Below are positions 35,201-48,400 of a DNA stretch of 64,000 nt, piece after piece. Source of the DNA: Escarpia spicata (taxonomy: Eukaryota; Annelida; Polychaeta; Sabellida; Siboglinidae); assembly GCA_963995525.1 (NCBI GenBank), contig OZ023205.1:47855748-47919747 (forward strand), in the 5' to 3' direction. The notes beneath the pieces were generated by a model, which searched no databases, was not told the DNA's origin, and was given only the letters and a program-made list of their open reading frames with translations. Position 1 is the stretch's first letter, and every line of letters begins with the position of its first letter. Both the position numbers and the translations under genes were made by a program.

Positions 35201-38200
35201 CCAGACACTTACAGGTGGCATCATCTACCGAATGTTTGTAGCCGGCAACACATGAGTAAATCACGTGTGACCCGATGATAACACCATCGGTGAAGAACTT
35301 CACCTTCGAACCTTCATCACTTTGAATGGCTAGACAAAAGATTTCTGAAATAAATCAGCTCTCATGTTGGACCAGTCAAAATACATCAGCGGCATCCAGA
35401 GAATGAGCAAGGAGAGGATTAAAGAAACTCCTCTGATATGTTTGTGGAACTTCATCACAGTATTTTAATTGATGGATTGGTCAATTGGCAGGCTGATCTA
35501 GACGGGTCATGCAAACACCATTAGCTATTATGAAGGAACAGTTTTTCATTTTCATCTAGGTAATCCTTAGGCCCAAGTGAGCTAATTAGATAACTTGTTA
35601 AAATCAGGCAAACTCTATCCTCACAATATGTGTTTTATCACTTCATGGAGGATGCAAGTGACTGAATAAGAAATTGCACACATTTAATAAATGCTACCTT
35701 CAAACACAGGATGCTCCCCACTCCAAAGTTCGTCTTCACGACACGTTCGCTCCAAATTGCCACCAACATGGCGGTAAGTGTTCTGAGCTTGATACGTAAC
35801 TTTGGATCCAACAGTGAGCTTTCCGACGGACATGAAAGATCCAATTACGTTCGCTGGCGCTAAGCATTTGGTTTCTGCAATGTAACGCTAGTAAAAGATA
35901 TTGCACAATTTAGTGATTAACAAGATTTTACAAGATTTAACAAGATTGCCATCCAGAGAATTAACTCTAGATGGCAGGTGGACAAGGAAGCCCTTTGGCT
36001 TATCGAGAGTCCATCCCTTTTATCTACATATATCCAGCCCTTCTGAGGTATGTGTCGATTTCATTTTTAAACATATTCACACTACTAGCACCCACACAAT
36101 CATCAGATAATCTGATTACTGGATATCCAGACCACGTACACACTTGAACAACTAAAAATTCCATGCATTATCCAGGCAGGCTGGATATCCAGACCACGTA
36201 CACACTTGAACAACTACAAATTCCATGCATTATCCAGGCAGGCTGGATATCGGATATATGGAACAGTGTCAATGTGTCCCTTAAAGCGATAGTCCACAGT
36301 ATTACATGGTCATTAAACAATTAGCACTTTTTAGTAATACCAATACCATACACATCAGAATACTGAGAATCATAGAAATAATTGCTGTGACAGTTGCTCT
36401 CAAAGAAGGCCACAATAAGAACAAAACAAGGTTAATGGGTTGAAATTATGTTTTTACTCATGTGGTCTCCAAATCTAATTGTTATACAGGTGAACAGACA
36501 GAGAACCAAATATTTTTGAAGTTCACTTAAATTCTGAACACTAAAAATGTTTATATATATTCAATATGCAAAATGTTTCATGTAAACAAAATGTTTCATG
36601 TAAATTCCAGGTGCCAAGACCATAAGCAGCCTCTAGAACAAACCTTATGACAGCAGTAATTTTTACTTGTTCTGTTTCAACAAGATGCATGCAGTTACAC
36701 ATATCCTTTAGATGTCAGGAAACAATATAAAGCACCCCAGGACAACTACGTAGATGGAGCGCTATGTAATATATAATTATTACTAACCTGCACACAGGAG
36801 GAGTGTTCCTGACCATGACCCTACACCAAGACACGTCCTCAGTTCGCTGCCTCTCACGTGGTGGTAACCATGGCGACAACTAAATGTCACAATGTCCTCA
36901 TACACGTCACCTGTCTGGTCAGTCACAACGGTTCCCTCTCCCAGTGTGATCTTACGACATTGCACTCCTACAAGGTACACTCAATGACATCATTGCTGTC
37001 ATGTCTCAATGACATCACTGCTGTCATGTCACCACATCGCACTCCTACAAGACAGACTCAATGACTTCACTGCTGTTATGTCACCACATCGCACTCCTAC
37101 AAGACAGACTCAATGACTTCACTGCTGTTATGTCACTACATCGCACTCCTACAAGACAGACTCCATGACTTCACTGCTGTTATGTCACCACATCGCACTC
37201 CTACAAGACAGACTCGATGACTTCACTGCTGTTATGTCACCACATCGCACTCCTACAAGACAGACTCAATGACATCACTGCTGTCATGTCACCACATCGC
37301 ACTCCAACAAGACAGACTCAATGACATCACTGCCATCACGTCACCACATCGCACTCCTACAAGACAGACTCAATGACATCACTGCTGTTATGTCACCACA
37401 TCGCACTCCTACAAGACAGACTCAATGACTTCACTGCTGTTATGTCACCACATCGCACTCCTACAAGACAGACTCAATGACATCACTGCTGTCATGTCAC
37501 CACATCGCACTCCAACAAGACAGACTCAAAGACATCACTGCTGTTATGTCACCACATCGCACTCCAACAAGACAGACTCAATGACTTCACTGCTGTCACG
37601 TCACCACATCGTACTCCTACAAGGCAGACTCAATGACATCACTGCTGTCACATCACCACATCGCACTCCCACAAGACAGACTCAATGACATCACAGTTGT
37701 CATGTCACCACATCTCACTCCTACAAGACAGACTCAATTACATCTCAGCTGTCATGTCACCACATCGAACTCCTACAAGACAGACTCAATGACATCACTG
37801 CTCTTATGTCACCACATCACACTCCTACAAGACAGACTCAATGACATCACTGCTGTCATGTCACCACATCACACTCCAACAAGACAGACTCAATGACATC
37901 ACTGCCGTCACGTCACGTCACCACATCGCACTCCTACAAGACAGACTCAATGACATCACTGCTGTTATGTCACCACATCGCACTCCCACAAGACAGACTC
38001 AATGACATCACAGTTGTCATGTCACCACATCTCACTCCTACAAGACAGACTCAATTACATCTCTGCTGTCATGTCACCACATCGAACTCCTACAAGACAG
38101 ACTCAATGACATCACTGCTGTTATGTCACCACATCGCACTCCCACAAGACAGACTCAATGACATCTCTGCTGTCATGTCACCACATCGAACTCCTACAAG

Positions 38201-41200
38201 ACAGAATCAATGACATCACAGTTGTCATGTCACCACATCGAACTCCTACAAGACAGACTCAATGACATCACAGTTGTCATGTCACCACATCTCACTCCTA
38301 CAAGACAGACTCAATGACATCACAGTTGTCATGTCACCACATCTCACTCCTACAAGACAGACTCAATTACATCTCTGCTGTCATGTCACCACATCGAACT
38401 CCTACAAGACAGACCCAATGACATCATTGCTGTCATGTCACCATATCGCACTCCTACAAGCCACACAACAGATTCAATAACATCATTGATATCAAATTAA
38501 ATTGAATATGTCAGTATTTAACTCAATAATCAAAAAATAAACTGGTTGTGACATAACTGCGCAAAGACATAGGAGTCCAGTCTCCATCAATATCAGCGTC
38601 GCAGAGAGACTGTTAAAGTGGACACTTCATTACACATGACATACTTGAGTAAGTGAGAGATACAGTTATCCAGACTCCATCAACCTTACACTCTCGACTG
38701 TTACAGTGGACACTACACATAACATACTTGAGCAAGTGAGAGACACAAGTGTCCCGACTCCATCAACCTTACACTCACGACTGTTACAGTGGACACTACA
38801 CATGACATACTTGAGCAAGTAAGAGACACGGGTGTCCAGACTCCATCAAACTTGAAGTGAGACTGTTAAGGTGGACATTACACATGACATACTTGAGCAA
38901 GTGAGAGACACGGGTGTCCAGACTCCATCAAACTTGAAGTGAGACTGTTAAGGTGGACATTACACATGACATACTTGAGCAAGTAAGAGACACGGGTGTC
39001 CAGACTCCATCAAACTTGAAGTGAGACTGTTAAGGTGGACATTACACATGACATACTTGAGCAAGTAAGAGACACGGGTGTCCAGACTCCATCAAACTTG
39101 AAGTGAGACTGTTAAGGTGGACATTACACATGACATACTTTAGCAAGTAAGAGACGCGGGTGTCCAGACTCCATCAAACTTGAAGTGAGACTGTTAAGGT
39201 GGACATTACACATAACATACTTGAGCAAGTAAGAGACGCGGGTGTCCAGACTCCATCAAACTTGAAGTGAGACTGTTAAGGTGGACATTACACATGACAT
39301 ACTTGAGCAAGTAAGAGACACGGGTGTCCAGACTCCATCAAACTTGAAGTGAGACTGTTAAGGTGGACATTACACATGACATACTTTAGCAAGTAAGAGA
39401 CGCGGGTGTCCAGACTCCATCAAACTTGAAGTGAGACTGTTAAGGTGGACATTACACATAACATACTTGAGCAAGTAAGAGACACGGGTGTCCAGACTCC
39501 ATTAACCTTGCAGAGAGACTGTTGGACGTCACCGACGTAGCCGATGTCACAGTGGTAGTGAGCGACACAGCCATGTTTCACGCAATCCATCGTCATGATG
39601 CCATTCTTCACTGGCGCTGGCATCCCACACGTCACCTCTGATGACACAACAGGGGTCAAGTTTAGGCAACAACTATTCGGGTGAATTTATGTTTGTGTAA
39701 TGGGGAAAGACATCCAGATATTGACAAATTTGTTAATGTGTGCAAACAGTTCAATTTTGTATTCCCAATGCATGAAATGGGTCTTACCAAGTTTTTTTCA
39801 GCCAGACCCCTGTTTCCATGGTAACAAACAAAATGGCCACCATTTTGAGCAAATATTGGCTGTGTTTTTATTTTTAAATAATTTTTTAGTAAAATACGAA
39901 AAAAATATAGTTTTTGTTGTAACAAATATGGCTAAATCTTTAAAACTATTCATGATTTTTAAAAATGTCTGATCATTGCACAGAGCAGAATCTGCTGAAT
40001 GCAACACTGAAAACACTATTTATATAGCATAATTACTCTCAGAGATATCCCGTTTCCAAATACAGAAATGTTAAGAATTTTTTTAAAGAAAATGGCAGTC
40101 AAAGATTGCATAATGGATTTGATTACATGATATCAACATGCTTTATCCATGACTAAAACTCACTTACACGTATGTAATTGTCATAGAAGTTAATTTTATT
40201 GATAGTATGCATACAAAGGTATAATAATTTGGCAGAAAACCATTTAAAGTATTTTTTGTCAAAAAACACCATTTCACCTGGGCTGTCTGGCCTTAAGCTA
40301 CTTTGCAATACATTGCAATCTAACCATGATCGAGTTAGCGTAAGTGTGTGCATGTGTGCGTGTGTGCGTGTGTGCGTGTGTGCGTGTGTGCGTGTGTGCG
40401 TGTGTGCGTGTGTGCGTGTGTGCGTGTGTGCGTGTGTGCGTGTGTGTGTGTGTGTGCATACAAGTGTGAGTGTCAACATGTGCACGCACAATTGTTCCAT
40501 GCTACATTGATCAGATAGGGATGTTTTACATAACTTAGCAGCTCACATTTACATCATAGCAAATGTTCTGTACAAATATTTAAGGAAACCATCGTCTGCA
40601 TCTGTGTGTATGCAGTGCCATCTGGATGGTATATAATATATATGCTAGTTCATATAACTCTGGAAAATTTATTAAACACACTTGCTACATATTTGTTTCC
40701 TCAACATCAACATCATGTCTTTGCATACTGTTGGAACATATTTGGTTGTGAGTAGAGATAACCACATGTCAAATTTGAGTCTTTGCTGCACAATACACCA
40801 CAACTCCACATATCTGACGACGCACCTTTACAAACCAAAGTAGGCGTGGTCCATTTGCCGCTTAGCGGACAGCGACTGAATCCAGAGCCCGTCAGTCGCT
40901 CGTAACCATAGTTACACGTGTACATGACTTTACCACCAACAGTGTCGCCACCAGCCGTCGAGTAGTTGGTGTTGGGTAGTTGTACTGGTGGCCCACAATG
41001 CACCTCTGTAGGATGTGCGAAGAGTCAATTTGAAAACAAGTCTGACTGTTTAACATTCAGATGTGTATTAACGTTGCATCTACTACATATTAAAGGTACA
41101 AAAACACTGAAGTAGATATAGTCGTTATATAAATACAAACAATTAATAAAACAGGTTTGTGAAAACAACCGGGTAAGAAGAATTGCGGGAGTGAGAAGAT

Positions 41201-42376
41201 GTGATAAGCGAAGAATGGAGGAGTTGAGGGAGGAGGTTGGAGTAAGAGAAAGCTTTAAGAAGATGCTGGTGAGGAGTAGACTGATGTGTGCTGGTCATGT
41301 TAGAGAGAAGGAGGGAGAAGAGGAGAACTGAACAGAAAATGCTCCCTTTGAATAAGTTCATGACAGACATAACATAACATATATGTCCATTACTTTACTT
41401 CTGGTGCATAATTTTGTGGATCTATAAACATCTTGAATAACAAACAATTCTAGAACAAGATGAAGGAAATTTATGCCGTCAGTCTCACCGATGCATTCTG
41501 GGTCATCGTTGTACCACTGTTCGTGTTCATTGCAGACTTTAGTGAGACTCCCGGCCCGCAGTCTGTAGCCCGGCAGACACGAGTACGTCGCCGTGTCATT
41601 CACTCGCAGCCCGTCTGTTGTCATTGTTGTATTGGCAATGACCAGTGGAGCTGGGCATAGGATTTCTGTAAGTGTAAGAATGGTAATAGTGGCTACTTAC
41701 TGATTTGTTGTTTAGGGGTGTAATGATACATCAAACTATCGATGCATCATGATAGTCAATGTCACGACAGTGTACTATCAATAAATTTAACTATCGATGG
41801 TAATTGCTGATAGTCCAACAGTAGTAATAATAGGTCAGTAGTAATAATAGGTCAGCAGGGCTACTAATGCTGCACAAAAAAACAATTAACATTCTTCTTA
41901 AATGTTTTTTTTTCAATTTCATTTTGTATTTTTACTTATTAACAACCACATATCAATAAAGGTCGACAACAGCAGCAGCATTTATGGAATCCCAATAGGT
42001 GGGTTTTTTTCTGTGTAGCATGATTATGGTAGTGGTAGAAGTATGAGAACTCAATTAGTGCAACACAGATAAGCTGTCCACATAGGTGGGGTTTGTTTCT
42101 GTGTAGCATGATTGTGGTAGTGGTAGAAGTATAACTTAATTAGTACAACACATAACCTTTCCACATAGGTGGGGTGTCTATGTTGCAAAGGTTGTATGTA
42201 ACTGACATGCGCTCATGGAATATGTATAAAGTGGTGAAAGTGTAAACTTTATAGTGACACGGAATCCTGAGGTGGGAAAGGGGCCATGTTGGCCGGGTGT
42301 GGTTGGTTCCCCCCACATTTGCTGTTGAGGTTGTATTATGGATTAGAATTATATAGGCTAATTCACATAATTTACA

Positions 42377-42418
<42 letters not shown>

Positions 42419-45400
42419 TATATGAATTAGCTAAAATGTGTTGGCTGAATACAAAGCTCTTTTACAAACTCATACCTGCCTTGTTACTTAACAGCAAAAC
42501 TAGTCACGATTCCTAGTCATAACTCCATTACATTACCAAGGAGCCTTGTCCCATATAAAAATAATTACATTGTTTGCAATGTGAAGGAACACTTATTCAG
42601 AAAGCAGCATTTCAGAATAACAACTCTATCATACAGAGAGGTACAGATTAGCAAAACTTAAATATTTCCATCTCCACTTATGTTAAGAATTTGATTTACA
42701 GTACCAAGCCTTGCATTTAGTAACAGACGTTGAAGACATTATTCAGAAGAATGTGAACGTGCCTTACCAACACACTGAGGCGCAGTGCCGCTCCAGCTTT
42801 TGTCAGCCTGGCACTGTCGAGTCCAGCTGCCGTCACCGTAAGGCAGTTTCCTGAAGCCAGGCACGCACTCATAGGTGATGTTCGCCAAGAACGAGTCATC
42901 CGTAATGGCGGCATGGGCGTTTGCAACAGGCGCAAGTGGGCCGCAAGACACAACTGTGAAGAACAGATCAACACAACCTTGTGACAACCCTACATAATTC
43001 AACCATTCCCAACACACCAACAGCAAACACTGTGATCATTTTGTTAATGCATGCTGATTGAGATGTAAACATATAACTGAGGAAGACACATGTAGATGTA
43101 GACAGTGACAAAATCAAGACATTCGTTTATGTAGTTGAGTGTAAAAAAAGTTATGTTGTCTCGTGTAAGATAATGTTCCACGTAAATAGTAGGGTTTATT
43201 ATATAATGGAAGCTTAACTCAACCTACCCCTACAGACTGGTGCTTCACCTGACCACATCTTACTGCTCTGACAGGTTCAACTTACCTGTACAGACTGGTG
43301 CTGACCAAGTCTTACTGCTCTGACAGGTTCAACTTACCTTTACAGACTGGTGCTGACCAAGTCTTACTGCTCTGACAGGTTCACCATACCTTTACAGACT
43401 GGTGCTGACCAAGTCTTACTGCTCTGACAGGTTCAACTTACCTCTACAGACTGTTGTTTCACCGGACCAAGTCTTAGTTCTCTGACAGGTTCAATTTACC
43501 TCTACAGACTGGTGCTGACCAAGTCTTACTGCTGTGACAGGTTCAACTTACCTCCACAGACTGGTGCTGACCAAGTCTTACTGCTCTGACAGGTTCAACT
43601 TACATCTACAGACTGGTGCTTCACCGGACCAAGTCTTAGTTCTCTAACAGGTTCAATTTACCTCTACAGACTGGTGTTGACCAAGTCTTACTGCTCTGAC
43701 AGGTTCAACTTACATCTACAGACTGGTGCTTCACCGGACCAAGTCTTAGTTCTCTAACAGGTTCAATTTACCTCCACAGACTGGTGCTGACCAAGTCTTA
43801 CTGCTCAGACAGGTTCAACTTACATCTACAGACTGGTGCTTCACCGGACCAAGTCTTAGTTCTCTGACTGGTTCAATTTATCTCTACAGACTGGTGCTAA
43901 CCATGTCTTACTGCTCTGACAGGTTCAACTTACCTCTACAGACTGGTGTTTCACAGGACCCAGTCTTAGTTCTCTGACAGGTTCAATTTACCTCTACAGA
44001 CTGGTGCTGACCAAGTCTTACTGCTCTGACAGGTTTAACTCATCTCTACAGACTGGGATTTCACCTTACCAAGTCTTAGTTTTCTGACAGGTTCAATTTA
44101 CCTCTAGAGACTGGTGCTGACCAAGTCTTACTGCTGTGACAGGTTCAACTTACCTCCACAGACTGGTGCTGATCAAGTCTTACTGCTCTGACAGGTTCAA
44201 CTTACATCTACAGACTGGTGCTTCACCGGACCAAGTCTTAGTTCTCTGACTGGTTCAATTTATCTCTACAGACTGGTGCTAACCATGTCTTACTGCTCTG
44301 ACAGGTTCAACTTACCTCTACAGACTGGTGTTTCACAGGACCCAGTCTTAGTTCTCTGACAGGTTCAATTTACCTCTACAGACTGGTGTTGACCAAGTCT
44401 TACTGCTCTGACAGGTTTAACTCATCTCTACAGACTGGGATTTCACCTTACCAAGTCTTAGTTTTCTGACAGGTTCAATTTACCTCTAGAGACTGGTGCT
44501 GACCAAGTCTTACTGCTGTGACAGGTTCAACTTACCTCCACAGACTGGTGCTGATCAAGTCTTACTGCTCTGACAGGTTCAACTTACATCTACAGACTGG
44601 TGCTTCACCGGACCAAGTCTTAGTTCTCTAACAGGTTCAATTTACCTCTACAGACTGGTGCTGACCAAGTCTTACTGCTCTGACAGGTTCAACTTACCTC
44701 TACAGACTGGTGGTTCACCAGCCCAAGCTTTGTTGGCCTGGCAGGTTCGGGACATGTCTCCAAACATAAGGTCATGACCGTCAGCACACCGGTAGACAAT
44801 GGTCGTGTTGTAGACATGCTCAGTTGGGTTGCCGCTCTCTACCTTTGTGTTGTTTGGTTGCAGCAGCAGAGGGCACTTTATGCCTGCAAGACATAACAGG
44901 TGCACAGATTTCAATTGATGCTGCAACACAGGAGAGAATATGAAGGGCTTTAGGGCAAAACGCAATATTTGATAAAAAAAAGATTGATGGCACTTATCGC
45001 GTTTTGAAAACAAATGTTCTTTTGTGCAAGCCATTTAGTGGGATTTATCTCATTTTGTATAAATTAGAGAGTATCCTAGCTCAACATGTGTTTAAAGGAA
45101 CCCTTCAAATGTAATGGAAAAAACAAATCAAATCTCTGCACTGATACTGTGGAAATATAGAAAACTGCAATTGAAGATGTAATATTATCATACAATCTAA
45201 CTACTGCACACAGTAAACAACACTCCAAATATGATGTCAAATAAAAACAATATACATGGATTTAGCTGGCACCCCTGGTGGGTAGATAATTTCATAATTT
45301 TAAACTACAGTGCAACTATACACAGTCCTAACTGTCATATATGCACCAATATTAACTACTAGACTAACACAACATTAATCAGTTTAATGTAATTTAGAAC

Positions 45401-48400
45401 ATTTCTCTGAAAAATTAATTCTGCCATTGTCGTTCAACTGACCCAGTCTGTGCAGTGCTCTATGTACAACCGCTGCCAGATGACATGGCACGGTGACATT
45501 ACCTGTGCAGTTGGGTGCTTTCCCTGACCACTCTCCGTCCTTCTGACACAACAGCTCCAGATGACCATCGGCCAGTTCGTAGCCCTCGTTGCACTCGTAC
45601 CGCAGCACAGTGCCTGGGGTGAAAGGGGCGTTGCCTGACTGCAGCACCGCCTCCACAGACTCATTCACCTCGAGACACAGGCGTTCTACACAGGCACAGC
45701 GGGGTAGGTCACATTATGGGTTAGTTCACATGCCAAATTGTGGGGTTAGTTCACATGATACACTGTGGGTTAATTCACATGACACACTGTGAGGTTAGTT
45801 CATGTGACACATTGTGGAGTTCACATGACACATTGTGGGTTTAGTTCACATGACACAGTGTTGGATTCACTACACATTGTGTGGTTAGTTAACATGACAA
45901 ACAATGAGTTAGTTCACATGATAAATTGTAGGGTTAGTTCACATGACACGCAGTGGAATTTAGTTCGCATGACACACTGTGGGTTAGTTCACATGACACA
46001 CTGTAAGTTTACTTCACATGACATTGTATGGGGTTAGTTCACATGACATTAACACACTGTGGGTTAGTTCATAATGACACATTGTGGGTCTAGTTTGCAT
46101 GACACATTATGTGTTAGTTCACATGACACACCATGGGTTAGTTCACATGACACACTGTGGGTTAGTTCACATGACACACTGTGGGTTAGTTCACATGACA
46201 GTATATAGTTAGTTTACATGACACACTGTGAGGTTAGTTCACATGGCACACGGTGGGGTTATTTCACATGACATACTGTGGGGTTAGGTCACACAACACA
46301 CTATGGGGTTAGGTCACAGACACACTGTGAGTTAGTTCACTTGACATACTGTGGGTTAGTTCACATAACACATTGTGGGGTTAGGTCACATGACACACTG
46401 TGGGGTTAGTAGTTCACCTGACGCACTGTAGGGTAGTTCACATGATGCAATTTTCAGTATGTAAATGAAGCTGTGTGTTATTTGTGTGTCCTGTGAGAAT
46501 TAAAAATGGATTGCTAAAATGTACCCACACATCAAACTGGCTTGCATGCATGTATATATGAAAATCACGATTCTTTTTCAAAAACCATACTTTGTTCCTA
46601 AAACTGAAATAATGAATAATCTTACCAATGCACGTAATATGGGAGCTCCAGTTGCCATTCAGTTGACACGTCTGCACGGGGTGACCGTTGGTCTTGTAGC
46701 CGAGTTCACACTCCAGCTCACAGCTCTCTTTGTAAAACATCTTCTGGTTTGTGCAGTTCACATTCCTGTACTCTCCGTGAGGATCAGAGGGTAGCACTTC
46801 ACAGGTCACACCTGAAGAGATCACACAACCCTGAGTGTATGTATTAAACTACCAGAGTTTCAGATGTTACACCTAGAGAGATCTCACAGCACGAGTCTCT
46901 GTACTTAACTACCACAGCTTCAGATGTTACACCTGAAGAGATCACACAGCATGAGTCTCTGTACTTAACTACCAGAGCTTCAGATGTTACATCTGAAGAG
47001 ATCACACAGCATGAGTCTCTGTACTTTAACTACCAAAGCTTCAGATGTTACATCTGAAGAGATCACACAGCATGAGTCTCTGTACTTAACTACCAGAACT
47101 TCAGATGTTACACCTGAAGAGATCACACAGCATGAGTCTCTGTACTTTAACTACCAGAGCTTCAGATGTTACATCTGAAGAGATCACATAGCATGAGTCT
47201 CTGTACTTAACTACTAGAGCTTCAGATGTTACACCTAAAGAGATCTCACAGCATGAGTCTCTGTACTTTAACTACCAAAGCTTCAGATGTTACATCTGAA
47301 GAGATCACACAGCATGAGTCTCTCTACTTTAACTACCAGAGCTTCAGATGTTACACCTAAAGAGATCTCACAGCATGAGTCTCTGTACTTAACTACCAAA
47401 GCTTCAGATGTTACATCTGAAGAGATCACACAGCATGAGTCTCTGTACTTTAACTACCAAAGCTTCAGATGTTACACCTAAAGAGATCTCACAGCATGAG
47501 TCTCTGTACTTTAACTACCAAAGCTTCAGATGTTACATCTGAAGAGATCACACAGCATGAGTCTCTGTACTTAACTACCAAAGCTTCAGATGTTACATCT
47601 GAAGAGATCACACAGCATGAGTCTCTGTACTTTAACTACCAAAGCTTCAGATGTTACATCTGAAGAGATCACATAGCATGAGTCTCTGTACTTAACTACT
47701 AGAGCTTCAGATGTTACACCTAAAGAGATCTCACAGCATGAGTCTCTGTACTTTAACTACCAAAGCTTCAGATGTTACATCTGAAGAGATCACATAGCAT
47801 GAGTCTCTGTACTTAACTACTAGAGCTTCAGATGTTACACCTAAAGAGATCTCACAGCATGAGTCTCTGTACTTTAACTACCAAAGCTTCAGATGTTACA
47901 TCTGAAGAGATCACATAGCATGAGTCTCTGTACTTAACTACTAGAGCTTCAGATGTTACACCTAAAGAGATCACACAGCATGAGTCTCTGTACTTTAACT
48001 ACCAGAGCTTCAGATGTTACACCTAAAGATATCTCACAGCATGAGTCTCTGTACTTTAACTACCAAAGCTTCAGATGTTACATCTGAAGAGATCACACAG
48101 CATGAGTCTCTGTACTTTAACTACCAGAGCTTCAGATGTTACACCTAAAGAGATCAAACAGCATGAGTCTCTGTACTTAACTACCAGAGCTTCAGATGTT
48201 ACACCTAAAGAGATCTCACAGCATGAGTCTCTGTACTTAACTACCAAAGCTTCAGATGTTACATCTGAAGAGATCACACAGCATGAGTCTCTGTACTTAA
48301 CTACCAGAGCTTCAGATATTACACCTAAAGAGATCACACAGCATGAGTCTCTGTACTTAACTACCAGAGCTTCAGATGTTACACCTAAAGAGATCACACA

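Noticed and set aside
37425..38480. Chain of plus-strand frames ending in RQTQ
   Set aside because: Products of the 52-bp array. The biological content is the copied splice acceptor on the other strand.
40153..40510. Thr/His-rich and Cys/Val-rich frames
   Set aside because: Produced by a GTGTGC microsatellite.
43215..44640. Additional complete sushi exons inside the array
   Set aside because: Units hold only the last third of the domain. The first three cysteine-containing segments are absent, so no full CCP exon is encoded there.
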